Source of the DNA: UBA4486 sp041984885
GTDB lineage: Bacteria > Pseudomonadota > Gammaproteobacteria > Eutrophobiales > Eutrophobiaceae
Direction: 5' to 3'
Length of the DNA: 64,000 bases
Assembly: GCA_041984885.1 (NCBI GenBank)
Contig: JBHIXH010000002.1
Coordinates: 49,183-113,182, forward strand
Part shown: piece by piece, positions 25,712-34,512 of the stretch
Position numbering within the stretch: position 1 is the first letter of the stretch
How the letters are laid out: every line of letters starts with the position of its first letter
Notes under the pieces: model-generated
Told to the model about the DNA's origin: nothing
The model's input: the letters and a program-made list of their open reading frames with translations, nothing else
Database searches by the model: none
Translations under genes and position numbers: made by a program

Positions 25712-25731
25712 CTTAATTTCTAGAAATTAAG
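25712..25731. promoter_or_regulatory. 20-base perfect palindrome in the porin leader
   Basis: CTTAATTTC and GAAATTAAG flank TA, 37-56 bases before the first porin ATG. It can be an operator or, in RNA, a hairpin in the 5' leader. Confidence 0.4.
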
Positions 25732-25896
25732 TCGGCCTCCCCAGCCTTTATCCTCCCCAAAAAAATTCGGGAAAATTTGACCTTTTTGGCCTCTCATGAG
25801 TTGCTTCTATCAAAGCAGTCGCTAAGTTACTAAAATTTAAAAGCTGTTGCAACTTTTTTTTCATTTTTACAACAGAGATTAATTTTTCAATAATTA

Positions 25897-25941
25897 GTTG
25901 TATATTTACAACAAATTACTGATATATTGTAATAATTACAA
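25897..25941. promoter_or_regulatory. two TTGTA/TACAA palindromes upstream of the porin
   Basis: GTTGTA-TATT-TACAAC at 25897-25912 and TTGTAAT-A-ATTACAA at 25927-25941 are both perfect inverted repeats with the same TTGTA half-site, centred about 30 bases apart. Another half-site (TTTTACAACAG) lies near 25865. This looks like a cluster of binding sites for one dimeric regulator in the 302-base gap between the aor operon end and the porin. The regulator is unknown. Confidence 0.4.
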
Positions 25942-25977
25942 TTACTTAGAAGACGGGCAAAAGATGGCCTGGATATT

Positions 25978-26265
25978 CTATCCACCGCCTCGTTGAAACG
26001 ACAAATCAAATTGGGTCAAAAATATCTGTTTCTCTTCTGCAGACACATCGCAAAAGGTAAAGGTGACGTTGGTTCTTGGTAGTTTCAGTGAGGCGATCTG
26101 GTTTACTGTCTCGTCGGATAATTCAATATTCAAGCTACCGGAACCAATGCGAACTTCAACACATAGCCCGCTTCTCTCGTAGGGGTAACTGGCTATCGCT
26201 CTCGGTAATAAACGAAAGAAATCCTGATGAGAAATGCTCATCGTCCGTGTGAACGACTCAGTCAA
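25978..26265 (-). CDS. small protein of the aldehyde oxidoreductase operon, C-terminus GGG
   Basis: The 95-residue product starts MTESFTRTMSISHQDFFRLL and ends FDLSFQRGGG. It has an alternating alpha/beta pattern and no recognised catalytic motif. Residue 9 is an alternative methionine start (MSISHQDFF). It follows the MoaD-like gene by 17 bases at the end of the aor operon. The triple-glycine end is reminiscent of sulfur-carrier or ubiquitin-like tails but the body does not look like a beta-grasp. A role in cofactor insertion for the tungsten enzyme is plausible from position only. Confidence 0.6.
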   Translation of the reverse strand: MTESFTRTMSISHQDFFRLLPRAIASYPYERSGLCVEVRIGSGSLNIELSDETVNQIASLKLPRTNVTFTFCDVSAEEKQIFLTQFDLSFQRGGG

Positions 26266-26282
26266 TTAATCTGAATTCCGCG

Positions 26283-26534
26283 CTAACCACCCGCTACCGG
26301 AGGCCAGATCGCCAGCGTGTCACCTTCTTTCAGAACTGGCTGATCACGGTCCGCAGGTGATACATAGACACCATTGAGCAGTACCAGGTGCGCAGATTCA
26401 CGTGGTACCTGGAACCGATCGATCACATTGAATGGCGTGGTATGGTCGTCTGTATTAAACGTGGTTGCATTCTCCACCGCGTCTTTTGGCAGATGATGTC
26501 TGAGAGTAGCGTACAGCTTGAGCGTGATTTTCAT
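26283..26534 (-). CDS. second MoaD/ThiS-like sulfur carrier, aor-linked
   Basis: The 83-residue beta-grasp protein (MKITLKLYATLRHHLPKDA at the start; LVLLNGVYVSPADRDQPVL in the middle) ends AIWPPVAGG with the di-glycine needed for thiocarboxylation. It is distinct in sequence from MoaD at 10.8 kb. MoaD-like genes are frequently linked to tungsten aldehyde oxidoreductases, where they probably supply dithiolene sulfur for tungstopterin. It starts 55 bases after the FAD subunit gene. Confidence 0.88.
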   Translation of the reverse strand: MKITLKLYATLRHHLPKDAVENATTFNTDDHTTPFNVIDRFQVPRESAHLVLLNGVYVSPADRDQPVLKEGDTLAIWPPVAGG

Positions 26535-26589
26535 TTTGTACCGGGACAGGACATACAGGCTGTCCTGTCCCTTATTGTTACTTCTGAAT

Positions 26590-27858
26590 CTAGATTACAC
26601 CGGCGTTGTGACCAAGCGGCTGTGTATTCGCCAGGTACGCTTCCATGATCCGGGTCGGATCTTCCATCAAATGATCTTTCCATTTTCCCAGTTTCAGTTT
26701 TGTCTGGATTAATCCACGTAGAACACCAACGTGTTGCGTCAGGCCGAGAGACTGCGCACCAACAAGCACATCATCCTGAAACTGCAGGCTGAGATAACGA
26801 TAGCGGTCTTCATCACATAATTCAGTGGAATCGCCACCATCGACACCCATCCAGAGGCCATATGAACTTGAGATCAGCCCCATCGTATCCAGAACATTCA
26901 TGTTTACGCTGCCTTGATGCACTGTATCTCTGCCACACATATTCATTGCTGCGATACGACCATGGTCTGCAGCCGTTGGCTGAATCGCCTGCACTGTGTA
27001 CTCACCGGTAGAAAAATCCCGTCCCTGACATACATCACCGGCCGCATAAATATCCGCATGATTCGTTTGTAGTCGATCATTGACCAGCACACCAAATTCG
27101 GTTTCGATGCCGCTGCCTTCAAGAAAAGCTATGTTTGATTTCACCCCCGTCGCAGAAATAACCACATCGGCATCCAGCGTCTCACCGTTATCCATTTTCA
27201 CTTTTAACGCGTTGCCGGACTTTTCAATGGCTTCAATACGCGTCGATGTATGCACCGTTACGCCTTTTTCCTGACACCACTTCTTGATCAGGTTACCGGC
27301 AACCTGGTTCATCATGCGTGGCACCATGCGGTCACCCATCTCAACGACAGTCAGGTTTACGCCGCGAAGTGCCAATGCTTCAAGAATGATACAACCGATA
27401 AAACCGGCTCCCATTAACACAACATTGGAACCCGGCTTTGCTCCGGCCGCGATCTTGCGCCCATCTTCCAGCGTCCAGCAATTATGCACGCCGGGTAAAT
27501 CGATGCCTTCAATCGGCGGTGATATGGGGTGAGATCCGGTAGCGATTAACAGCTTGTCGAATGACTTCTGACCGCCATCCTCAAGCATGACTGATTTTGA
27601 ATTGGTATCGACACTGGCAACCCGTTCCTGCAACACCTGGATACCGTTGTCATCATAATGACTGTCGGACTTGCGCAGAAAGGTGCCATCTTCACCTATC
27701 TTGTCGATCAGGTAATACGGCAACGCCATTCTTGAATACGGTGCTTCTTTTTCTTCACCGATCAAGGTGACGCTCGAAGATGGATCCGTACGTTTGATTG
27801 TCTCGGCAGCAATCACACCGGCCGGGCCAGCTCCAATAATAATATGGTCCATTAGCAA
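26590..27858 (-). CDS. aorC: FAD-dependent NAD(P)H oxidoreductase subunit of the aldehyde oxidoreductase
   Basis: The 422-residue protein has an N-terminal FAD loop (HIIIGAGPAGVIAAE), a central NAD-binding loop (VVLMGAGFIGCIILEALA), the ATG-x-HP segment and the late FAD motif ADIYAAGDVCQGR. It belongs to the nitrite reductase/ferredoxin reductase-like disulfide reductase group. In three-subunit AOR enzymes such as that of Aromatoleum, the equivalent subunit AorC passes electrons from the Fe-S chain to NAD or benzyl viologen. It starts 5 bases after the AorB stop. A second methionine at residue 3 is an alternative start. Confidence 0.82.
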   Translation of the reverse strand: MLMDHIIIGAGPAGVIAAETIKRTDPSSSVTLIGEEKEAPYSRMALPYYLIDKIGEDGTFLRKSDSHYDDNGIQVLQERVASVDTNSKSVMLEDGGQKSFDKLLIATGSHPISPPIEGIDLPGVHNCWTLEDGRKIAAGAKPGSNVVLMGAGFIGCIILEALALRGVNLTVVEMGDRMVPRMMNQVAGNLIKKWCQEKGVTVHTSTRIEAIEKSGNALKVKMDNGETLDADVVISATGVKSNIAFLEGSGIETEFGVLVNDRLQTNHADIYAAGDVCQGRDFSTGEYTVQAIQPTAADHGRIAAMNMCGRDTVHQGSVNMNVLDTMGLISSSYGLWMGVDGGDSTELCDEDRYRYLSLQFQDDVLVGAQSLGLTQHVGVLRGLIQTKLKLGKWKDHLMEDPTRIMEAYLANTQPLGHNAGVI

Positions 27859-27863
27859 CCGCC

Positions 27864-29741
27864 TCAGGCCGAAATGCCGTTCGGATTCAAACCCAATCGC
27901 TCACGCGTTTCTTTCGTCGGGACGCCGTCGGCCGTCCAGCCACGGACCTCATAATACTTGGGTAACATCTCCGCGAGATTATTTACCCTGCCCTCGGCCG
28001 GTCCGGTTTTTGCGGCGTCCTTGAGCAGGCGTTTCGGCAGCGTATCATCTTTACCCGTCAGGCCAGCGGCCATGTTGAAGTCACGCTCCATATTCCAGAT
28101 CCGCTCACCGACTTCGGTCATTTTTTCCGGCGTCCAGTTGCCCTCACAGGCAGCATCGACCTGTGGTGCAATGTCCTCAAGTGTCCAGGCGAACGTCGTG
28201 AAGACACAGATTCCGGCTGAATCCACCGCTGCCGTGGCATCCTGAAATGCCTTGACCAGTTCCGGCTTGCCGTCGGTGACCAGTGGATCCGTCTTCTCGG
28301 GAATACCCAGAATCTCTGAGGCCACGGTATAACCGCGCAAGTGGCAGGCACCACGGTTGGACGTTGCGTAGGTCAATCCCATGCCCTGAATACCACGCGG
28401 GTCATAGGCAGGAAATTCCTGACCTTTGACTGTCATCGATAATTCGGGACGACCGTATTTTTCACACAATCTCTTCGAGCCAAGCCCCAGGTCTTTACCA
28501 AAGCCTTCGCCGGTCGATACCCATTCCGCAGCTTTTGCCAGCGCTTCCGCTGATCCAAATTTGAATTCAATGCCGCCGGTTTCCTTCGTCGTGATTGCTC
28601 CCTCCTCGAATAACTCCATTGCTGCGGCAACGGTCGCACCAAAAGAAATCGGGTCATAGCCGTCTTCGTTACAAAGGAACTGGGCATAAGTCAGTGCATC
28701 CAGATCATCAACGCCACAGTCAGAACCGAGTGCCCAGGCGGCTTCGTATTCGAGTCCACCCGAATTGTGCTTGTATTTTTCCCGCCCTTCGCCCTGAACG
28801 GTAAAGTGATTCGGGTCAATGGTCGAGATACGACCACATGCAATCGTACAACCGAAACAGGCGCCGTTTGTGGTCAGGTTCGCCTTGCCATCGCTGGCGC
28901 GTGGTTCCTGCATTGCTTCGCCGGAGATCTTGCTCGCGCCTTCGAACTGTACCTCACGCATGTTGCGTGTGGGCATTGCACCGACTTCGTTAATCACGTT
29001 CATCAGTACCTGGGTACCGAGAGCCGGCAAGCCCTCACCGGTAACCGCGTTTTCCGCCAGTACTTTTTTACCTTCGTTCGTTGCTTTAAGAAATGCAGCC
29101 GGATCCTTTATGTTGCTGACGCCTTTCGTGCCGCGACAGGCCACCAGTTTCAGGTTTTTTGATGCCATCACCGTCCCGACACCGGAACGTCCGGCAGCAC
29201 GGTGTAAATCGTTGACGATAGCGGCATACAGACAGCCCTGTTCGGCCGAACGACCGACGGCCGCAATTCGTATTAACGGGTCCTGATATTTCTTGTGGAT
29301 GATTTCATCGGCTTCCCAAACGGATTTGCCCCAGACATCATCGGCAGGCACCAGTTCTGCATGATCATTTTCAATATATAAATAGACAGGCTTGGGCGCC
29401 TTGCCCTCGAAAATGATCATATCCCAGCCGGCGTTCTTGATTTCGTTACCGATAAATCCGCCTGAGTTGGAACACGCAACAGCGCCGGTTAACGGGCTTT
29501 TGCAAACCACCGAGTAGCGGCCCGCCGTGGATGCCATCGTTCCGGTCAACGGTCCGGTCGTCATGATAAGTTTATTTTCAGGACCAAGCGGATCACATTT
29601 CGGATCGATTTCCTCGACCAGATACTTGGTTGCCAAACCGCGCTGTCCCAGATATTGATCTGCCCACTCCATGTTTAACGGCTCATTGGTAATCGTTCCG
29701 TTCGTCAGATTCACTCGCATTACATTTTTAGTCCAGGCCAT
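27864..29741 (-). CDS. aorB: tungsten aldehyde ferredoxin oxidoreductase catalytic subunit
   Basis: Members of this family oxidise aldehydes to carboxylic acids at a bis-tungstopterin centre beside a 4Fe-4S cluster. The 625-residue protein has the full domain order: KNVMRVNLTNGTI, YLGQRGLATKYL, TGPLTGTMASTAGRYSVV, SNSGGFIGNEIKNAGWD and RSGVGTVMASKNLKLV. The cluster cysteines appear in ACFGCTIACGR with a later CNEDGYDP. It sits between the Fe-S and FAD subunit genes, the AorABC arrangement of anaerobic aromatic degraders. In a methylotroph it could act on formaldehyde or other aldehydes; the substrate is unknown. Confidence 0.93.
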   Translation of the reverse strand: MAWTKNVMRVNLTNGTITNEPLNMEWADQYLGQRGLATKYLVEEIDPKCDPLGPENKLIMTTGPLTGTMASTAGRYSVVCKSPLTGAVACSNSGGFIGNEIKNAGWDMIIFEGKAPKPVYLYIENDHAELVPADDVWGKSVWEADEIIHKKYQDPLIRIAAVGRSAEQGCLYAAIVNDLHRAAGRSGVGTVMASKNLKLVACRGTKGVSNIKDPAAFLKATNEGKKVLAENAVTGEGLPALGTQVLMNVINEVGAMPTRNMREVQFEGASKISGEAMQEPRASDGKANLTTNGACFGCTIACGRISTIDPNHFTVQGEGREKYKHNSGGLEYEAAWALGSDCGVDDLDALTYAQFLCNEDGYDPISFGATVAAAMELFEEGAITTKETGGIEFKFGSAEALAKAAEWVSTGEGFGKDLGLGSKRLCEKYGRPELSMTVKGQEFPAYDPRGIQGMGLTYATSNRGACHLRGYTVASEILGIPEKTDPLVTDGKPELVKAFQDATAAVDSAGICVFTTFAWTLEDIAPQVDAACEGNWTPEKMTEVGERIWNMERDFNMAAGLTGKDDTLPKRLLKDAAKTGPAEGRVNNLAEMLPKYYEVRGWTADGVPTKETRERLGLNPNGISA

Positions 29742-29752
29742 GATCGATCCTC

Positions 29753-30232
29753 CTAAGCGCTTGCGCTGTCTGCAGGGATATTTTTCGCCGCATGCGCCCG
29801 CATGCGATCCAGTCCCGTGTGATCAGCATCAACATACGTAATTGCCTGAGTCGGGCACGCCTTTGCACATTCCGGGTCACCACCGCACAAGTCGCACTTG
29901 TATACGACTTTTGTCTCCTGACTGTAATTGACAGTGCCAAACGGGCAGGCAATCGTGCAGACCTTACAACCGACACAGACATCGGCCTTGACCTCTTTTG
30001 CCCCGGTGGCCTCGTTGATCACTATCGCTTCTACCGGACACGCATGCAGGCACCATGCTTCAGAACATTGTGTACATGTGTAAGGCACGAACCGGCCTTC
30101 CTCATGAAAATTAAATATTTTGATGCGCGACTTGGCAGGATTAAATACACCCTCGGCCTGATATGAACAGGCCATTTCGCACTGGAGACAACCGGTACAT
30201 TTTTCCGGTTCAATTTGTAAAGCTCTGAGCAT
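29753..30232 (-). CDS. aorA: four-cluster ferredoxin-like subunit of the aldehyde oxidoreductase
   Basis: The 159-residue protein is rich in 4Fe-4S motifs: CTGCLQCEMAC, CTQCSEAWCLHAC, CVGCKVCTIAC and CDLCGGDPECAKAC, enough for four clusters. It resembles HycB/DMSO-reductase beta-type electron-transfer subunits. It is the first gene of the leftward operon, 11 bases before the AorB ATG, and should wire the tungsten subunit to the FAD subunit. About 20 residues at the end are not cluster-binding. Confidence 0.9.
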   Translation of the reverse strand: MLRALQIEPEKCTGCLQCEMACSYQAEGVFNPAKSRIKIFNFHEEGRFVPYTCTQCSEAWCLHACPVEAIVINEATGAKEVKADVCVGCKVCTIACPFGTVNYSQETKVVYKCDLCGGDPECAKACPTQAITYVDADHTGLDRMRAHAAKNIPADSASA

Positions 30233-30367
30233 GGCACCCCCCTGACTCAGTAAATATGAATTAAGTGATAGTCAGATAAACTTTCTATCTACTCTTATGC
30301 TGACAGGTATTATAAAGATAAAAAAACTTCTTGGTAAACCTCCTCTTAGATGACATTCATGCGAACG

Positions 30368-30386
30368 ATTATTGAGAATCGTTATC
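30368..30386. promoter_or_regulatory. Fur-box-like sequence
   Basis: ATTATTGAGAATCGTTATC matches the 19-base Fur consensus at 14 positions by eye. It lies 136 bases upstream of aorA and also about 55-120 bases upstream of a degenerate rightward reading frame, so the target is unclear. Confidence 0.4.
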
Positions 30387-30833
30387 ATATAAGCAGACAC
30401 TTTTTCATCAGGGTTCATCCCTTCAATACAGGGCAATAATTGAAAAAACTTTTGACAATCTGCTTAAACTATCGCACGCAATCACGTTGTTTTCGTGTCA
30501 ATCCGCGTTTGCACAAACAAGTACTGGACATATTTACGTCGGCGAAATCCCGGTGTCCGGCTATCCCGTTCCGTTAATAGTCCTGAAACATGCGGAGCCA
30601 AAAGGTCAATTTCTGAATCGGTCATATAAACCGAACATTCACACAGTCAGTGAATGGAAAGCCAACTTGCGCGACTGCCGAAATCAGAGGACAAACGTTT
30701 ATTCACGAATGAACGTGTCAGCAATATTGTTTCATTTAATGATACGACGACAAATGAAAACACCAAAATCATTGCCGCCTGTTCGTTACAGTGAGTGTAG
30801 CGATGAACGATCAATCCGGGTAACGCATCGCAT
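30387..30833 (+). pseudogene. possible remnant of a secreted-protein gene in a 650-base gap
   Basis: The gap between aorA and the amtB terminator has no convincing gene. A rightward frame from TTG 30487 to 30897 (136 codons) begins like the end of a signal peptide (SCQSAFAQ) followed by STGHIYVGEIPVSGYPVPL. Its upstream in-frame codons (LLKLSHAITLF) would complete a signal but lack a normal start codon, and the frame runs through the amtB terminator. It may be a decayed gene under the Fur-like site. Confidence is low. Confidence 0.2.
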
Positions 30834-30863
30834 AAAAAAAGGGCAGATTTCACTGCCCTTTTT
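30834..30863 (-). terminator. intrinsic terminator of amtB
   Basis: GGGCAG (30841-30846) pairs with CTGCCC (30853-30858) around a 6-base loop, with A7 on the left and T5 on the right. It gives a U-run in the leftward transcript 22 bases after the amtB stop. Confidence 0.85.
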
Positions 30864-30884
30864 CTGTTTCGAAAACTTCAGAGT

Positions 30885-32177
30885 TTACAAGTCGTAACCT
30901 TTTTCATTATGCATAATCAGGTCAAGACCGGTTTGCTCTTCATCTTCCTCGCAGCGTAAACCGGTCACCAGATCCACCACTTTCAGGATAATGAACGTCG
31001 CAATCACGGTGAAGACCAGCACGGCGATAACACCAACAAATTGCACCCAGAGTTGTTCGCCGATTGAATTGTCCATTCCCTGACCACTGAAGATACCGAG
31101 TGTGTTACTGGCAAACACTGCAGTCAGCAGGGTGCCAAGCATGCCACCGACACCGTGAACCGGGAATACATCGAGAGAGTCGTCGATTTTTAATGTGCGT
31201 TTGATAAACAACGTCGCATTGAAGCAGACAATGCCGGCCGCCAGTCCAATGATCAATGCGCCGGCCGGCCCGACAAATCCGGAAGCCGGGGTAATCGTAC
31301 CTAAACCGGCAACCATGCCTGTGACCGCGCCCAATGCGCTCGGTTTGCCAAATTTAATCCATTCCAAACACATCCAGGTAAAGGCGCCGGTCGCGGCGGA
31401 AATATGTGTCACCAGCATGGCCATACTGGCATCGCCATTGGCTGCCAGTGCACTACCACCATTAAAACCGAACCAGCCGACCCAGAGCATGCCGGCACCG
31501 GTGATACACATGGTCATATTATGTGGCGGCATCGGCTCCTTCGGAAACCCTTTACGATTACCGAGAACAACGGCAGCAACAATAGCAGCAACACCAGCGG
31601 TTAAATGCACAACCAGGCCACCAGCGAAATCCATCACGCCCATTTCACCGAGCCAGCCACCGCCCCAGACCCAGTGTGTGACCGGTGCATATACGACTAA
31701 CAACCAGAGTGCAGCAAAGATCAATACCGCAGAAAACTTCATTCGCTCGGCAAAACCGCCGACGATTAACGCCGGTGTTATGATTGCAAACGTCATTTGA
31801 AACAGTGCGAACAGACTTTCGGGGATAGAACCGGACAGCGTTTCTTCACCAACGCCATTAAACAGCGCCTTGCCCAATCCGCCGAAATAGGCATTGCCAT
31901 CGGCGAACGCGATACTGTATCCCGCGATCAACCAGAGGATGGAGATCAGGCAAGTGATACTGAAACACTGCATCAATACGCCCAACACGTTTTTGCTGCG
32001 TACGAGACCGGCGTAAAATAATGACAATCCGGGGATCGTCATAAACAGCACCAGAGCTGTGCTGGTCATGATCCAGGCCGTATCAGCGCCTTCCAGTGTA
32101 TCGGCAAAGCACGCCGGGCTCAGACTAAACAGGAAAAGTAAAGTAAGTGGCGATCGCCAGATTGATTTGAGACTCAT
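30885..32177 (-). CDS. amtB: ammonium transporter AmtB
   Basis: AmtB conducts ammonium across the inner membrane under nitrogen limitation. The 430-residue product has a signal-like N-terminus (SPLTLLFLFSLSPACFA), then eleven helices with the family motifs MTIPGLSLFYAGLVRSKN, VWGGGWLGEMGVMDFAGG (pore His nearby in VHLTAG) and WVGWFGFNGGSALAANG. The start at 32177 has a GGGGGAG site; a longer in-frame extension to 32237 has none. The C-terminal tail is short. No glnK gene is adjacent, which is unusual since amtB normally pairs with it. Confidence 0.93.
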   Translation of the reverse strand: MSLKSIWRSPLTLLFLFSLSPACFADTLEGADTAWIMTSTALVLFMTIPGLSLFYAGLVRSKNVLGVLMQCFSITCLISILWLIAGYSIAFADGNAYFGGLGKALFNGVGEETLSGSIPESLFALFQMTFAIITPALIVGGFAERMKFSAVLIFAALWLLVVYAPVTHWVWGGGWLGEMGVMDFAGGLVVHLTAGVAAIVAAVVLGNRKGFPKEPMPPHNMTMCITGAGMLWVGWFGFNGGSALAANGDASMAMLVTHISAATGAFTWMCLEWIKFGKPSALGAVTGMVAGLGTITPASGFVGPAGALIIGLAAGIVCFNATLFIKRTLKIDDSLDVFPVHGVGGMLGTLLTAVFASNTLGIFSGQGMDNSIGEQLWVQFVGVIAVLVFTVIATFIILKVVDLVTGLRCEEDEEQTGLDLIMHNEKGYDL

Positions 32178-32339
32178 CTCTCCCCCATAGGTTGTTTGAC
32201 AGTATTTCTGCCTTTGACTCAAGCAGGCTGACAACAAAGAATAATCAGTGGAAATCCTGCTGTTTATGGGGGCGTCATATTACCCGATTTTCGATTCACA
32301 TGGCCATTTTTTAGTGCGTTTTCTCCGCACCAAAATTGA

Positions 32340-32987
32340 TCAGGCTTTAACAATATTATGTCGAATCGCCAGTCTGGCGACTTCGGTAACGGTCGTCACC
32401 TCGAGTTTGTTCTTGATCTGGGTGCTGTAATTGGCGACCGTTTTATAGCTGAGCGACAGACGCTTCGCGATCTCGCTCGTATTCAGGCCTTCCGCCAACA
32501 GACAGAAGATTTCAAATTCTCGTGTCGAGAGATTGGAGAACGGGGTGTCTTTATCGCGCGTCTTCTGCACGGCGAGGCGTTGGGCGATCTCGGCATCGAT
32601 ATGGGTCTTGCCAGAAGATATTTTACGAATACCTTCCAGCAAGGTCTCTGGCGCTGCACTTTTTGAAATATAGCCGATGGCCCCGACTTGCAATGCCTGT
32701 TCTACGAACACCGTATCCTCATGCATACTGAAAACCAGAATCTTCGCATTCGAGTCGCGCGCGATGATGCGGCGTATTGCTTCCAGGCCACCAATCCCCG
32801 GCATACTCAAATCAATCACAACTACATCCGGTTCATGTTCGATATACGCTTTAACGGCAGCTTCACCGCTTTCCGCTTCTGCAACCACCTCAATGTCAAA
32901 GGATTTGCGTAGCAGCATTTGATAACCGGCACGCACGACCGCATGATCGTCAGCTAGCAGGACACGTATTTTATTTTCAGAAGTCAC
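32340..32987 (-). CDS. NarL/LuxR-type response regulator
   Basis: The 215-residue protein has a receiver domain with the acidic pocket (LLADDHAVVRAG), phosphorylation site in VVVIDLSMPGIGG and a late lysine in GYISKSA, then a LuxR-type helix-turn-helix (LSTREFEIFCLLAEGLNTSE, KRLSLSYKTVANY). The start is GTG at 32987 with no close ribosome-binding site. It is 23 bases after the HisKA_3 kinase gene, so the two form a pair. Target genes are unknown; the C1 gene content nearby makes methanol or formaldehyde regulation possible. Confidence 0.9.
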   Translation of the reverse strand: MTSENKIRVLLADDHAVVRAGYQMLLRKSFDIEVVAEAESGEAAVKAYIEHEPDVVVIDLSMPGIGGLEAIRRIIARDSNAKILVFSMHEDTVFVEQALQVGAIGYISKSAAPETLLEGIRKISSGKTHIDAEIAQRLAVQKTRDKDTPFSNLSTREFEIFCLLAEGLNTSEIAKRLSLSYKTVANYSTQIKNKLEVTTVTEVARLAIRHNIVKA

Positions 32988-33010
32988 GTTAATTACAATT
33001 ATTTTCCTGG

Positions 33011-34354
33011 TTAAGGAATCTCAATAGATATGCTCACACCTTGTTCAGGTTTTGCATCAATTTTCAGCTTGCCTGATAGCGCATCCACCCTCTCGTGCAT
33101 CCCGAGGAACCCCAGTCCCCGCTTGATGCTGCCCGGCAAAAATCCAATGCCATTATCCTTGATTTTCAAACGCAGGCGATAGGAGAAATTCTCCCTGTCG
33201 GGTTCAACCCCGGTCGAATCCAGTTGAATCTGTACGTTCGTTGCCTGTGAGTGCTTGATCACATTTGTCAGGCTTTCCTGCACAATACGATAGATGCTGA
33301 TTCTTTCATCCTCATTCAACGAGGAAAAATCCCCGTTAAATTCGAACTGACAGAACACATCTTCGTGCACACTGTTCCAGTCGTCGATCATATCCTGTAG
33401 TGCACGGATCAGGCCGAACTCGTCCAGCACTGCCGGTCGCAGCCGACGCATCATGCCACGGGCAACATCGTACATGCGATTTGAAACATCCAGTATGGTC
33501 GAAACACTGTCTTGCAACGACTTCTGGTCCTGGCCACTCTGGTTTATCGAAGTTGCCACTGCCTTGATGGCAGCAATTGACTGCCCCAGTTCATCGTGTA
33601 ATTCATGCGCAAGATGTTGTCGCTCACGCTCCTGTATCGCCAGCGATCGTTGAGTCAGCTGGCGATTTTCCTCGCGGGTCTGTTCCAGTACGCCAGCCAT
33701 CAGATTGAATTTTTCCGAGATAAGTGACAGCTCTTTTAAATGGAACTGCGGCAAACGCAAGCGATATTCCCCGCGCTCAATTCCATCAAGGGCATTCAAA
33801 ATAATCGAGATTGGCGCGAGATCTCTGCCAAGCGTGTAATAAACCGCCAGAATCGATAACACCACAGACAAGACAAACATGAGCAAAACATCTTTCGAGT
33901 CCTGCCAGACCTCGCTGATTTCATCGGACGGGTCAGCACGAATAACAATGTCAGTGACTTTATTATCAGAAGTGGTGATCGTACGCCGATACTCAATGAC
34001 CTGTGGTTTAACTAAATTGATAAACCAGTCCGGTGCTGCAGCATGAATCGGCTGATCTGGCATGATGGGCAGATGGTTCCCCGGGATACTGCGGTTCAGG
34101 ATTCGAATCTGTAAATGACGGGACGATTCCAACCGGGAAACCTGCTGCAAAATATCCTGTTCGATAGAATGCTCTGCAGTCTTATCAGTATTCAGCAGGG
34201 CAATTTCAATTAACTGAACGGTGAATCTGGCCGCAGAGTGTACCTCGTCCGAGATGGCGCGCCGGGCATTTTCAATCACAAAACCGCTGCCTGCTGTCAA
34301 TATCAGCAGAAATACTATCGTGATTAAAATGCTCAGGCGTGCCCGAAGGCTCAT
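33011..34354 (-). CDS. NarX-type sensor histidine kinase (HisKA_3)
   Basis: The 447-residue kinase has two membrane helices (about residues 8-28 and 155-175) flanking a periplasmic sensor region of about 125 residues with no recognised ligand fold, then a HAMP linker. The phospho-acceptor helix is RQHLAHELHDELGQSIAAIK, and the ATPase has SLTNVIKHSQATNV, IKDNGIGF and GLGFLGMHERV. It lies upstream of its regulator in the same operon and is divergent from the TonB cluster across 158 bases, where I saw no distinct site. Confidence 0.9.
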   Translation of the reverse strand: MSLRARLSILITIVFLLILTAGSGFVIENARRAISDEVHSAARFTVQLIEIALLNTDKTAEHSIEQDILQQVSRLESSRHLQIRILNRSIPGNHLPIMPDQPIHAAAPDWFINLVKPQVIEYRRTITTSDNKVTDIVIRADPSDEISEVWQDSKDVLLMFVLSVVLSILAVYYTLGRDLAPISIILNALDGIERGEYRLRLPQFHLKELSLISEKFNLMAGVLEQTREENRQLTQRSLAIQERERQHLAHELHDELGQSIAAIKAVATSINQSGQDQKSLQDSVSTILDVSNRMYDVARGMMRRLRPAVLDEFGLIRALQDMIDDWNSVHEDVFCQFEFNGDFSSLNEDERISIYRIVQESLTNVIKHSQATNVQIQLDSTGVEPDRENFSYRLRLKIKDNGIGFLPGSIKRGLGFLGMHERVDALSGKLKIDAKPEQGVSISIEIP

Positions 34355-34512
34355 GTCTTGGCTACCGACATAATTAAAGTTATCCAGTTCAGCGCCCGAT
34401 TCCAGATAAAAAGCAACGCTGACTACCCGACATTATATTATTAATTTCAGTTTGAATAATACGCTCGATTCGATTAAGTTTTGAAAAACCAGACAATTAG
34501 GAAGAATTCCTG

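Noticed and set aside
31195..31800. 201-codon frame opposite amtB
   Set aside because: Antisense shadow of a well-supported transporter gene; Pro/Ala-rich composition without any domain.
32178..32237. 20-residue extension of AmtB
   Set aside because: No ribosome-binding site, and the signal-like N-terminus begins at 32177 behind GGGGGAG.
32178..32339. sigma-54 promoter for amtB
   Set aside because: No GC-N10-CC arrangement on the plus strand (the reverse of GG-N10-GC) was found; the nearest candidate is off by one base.
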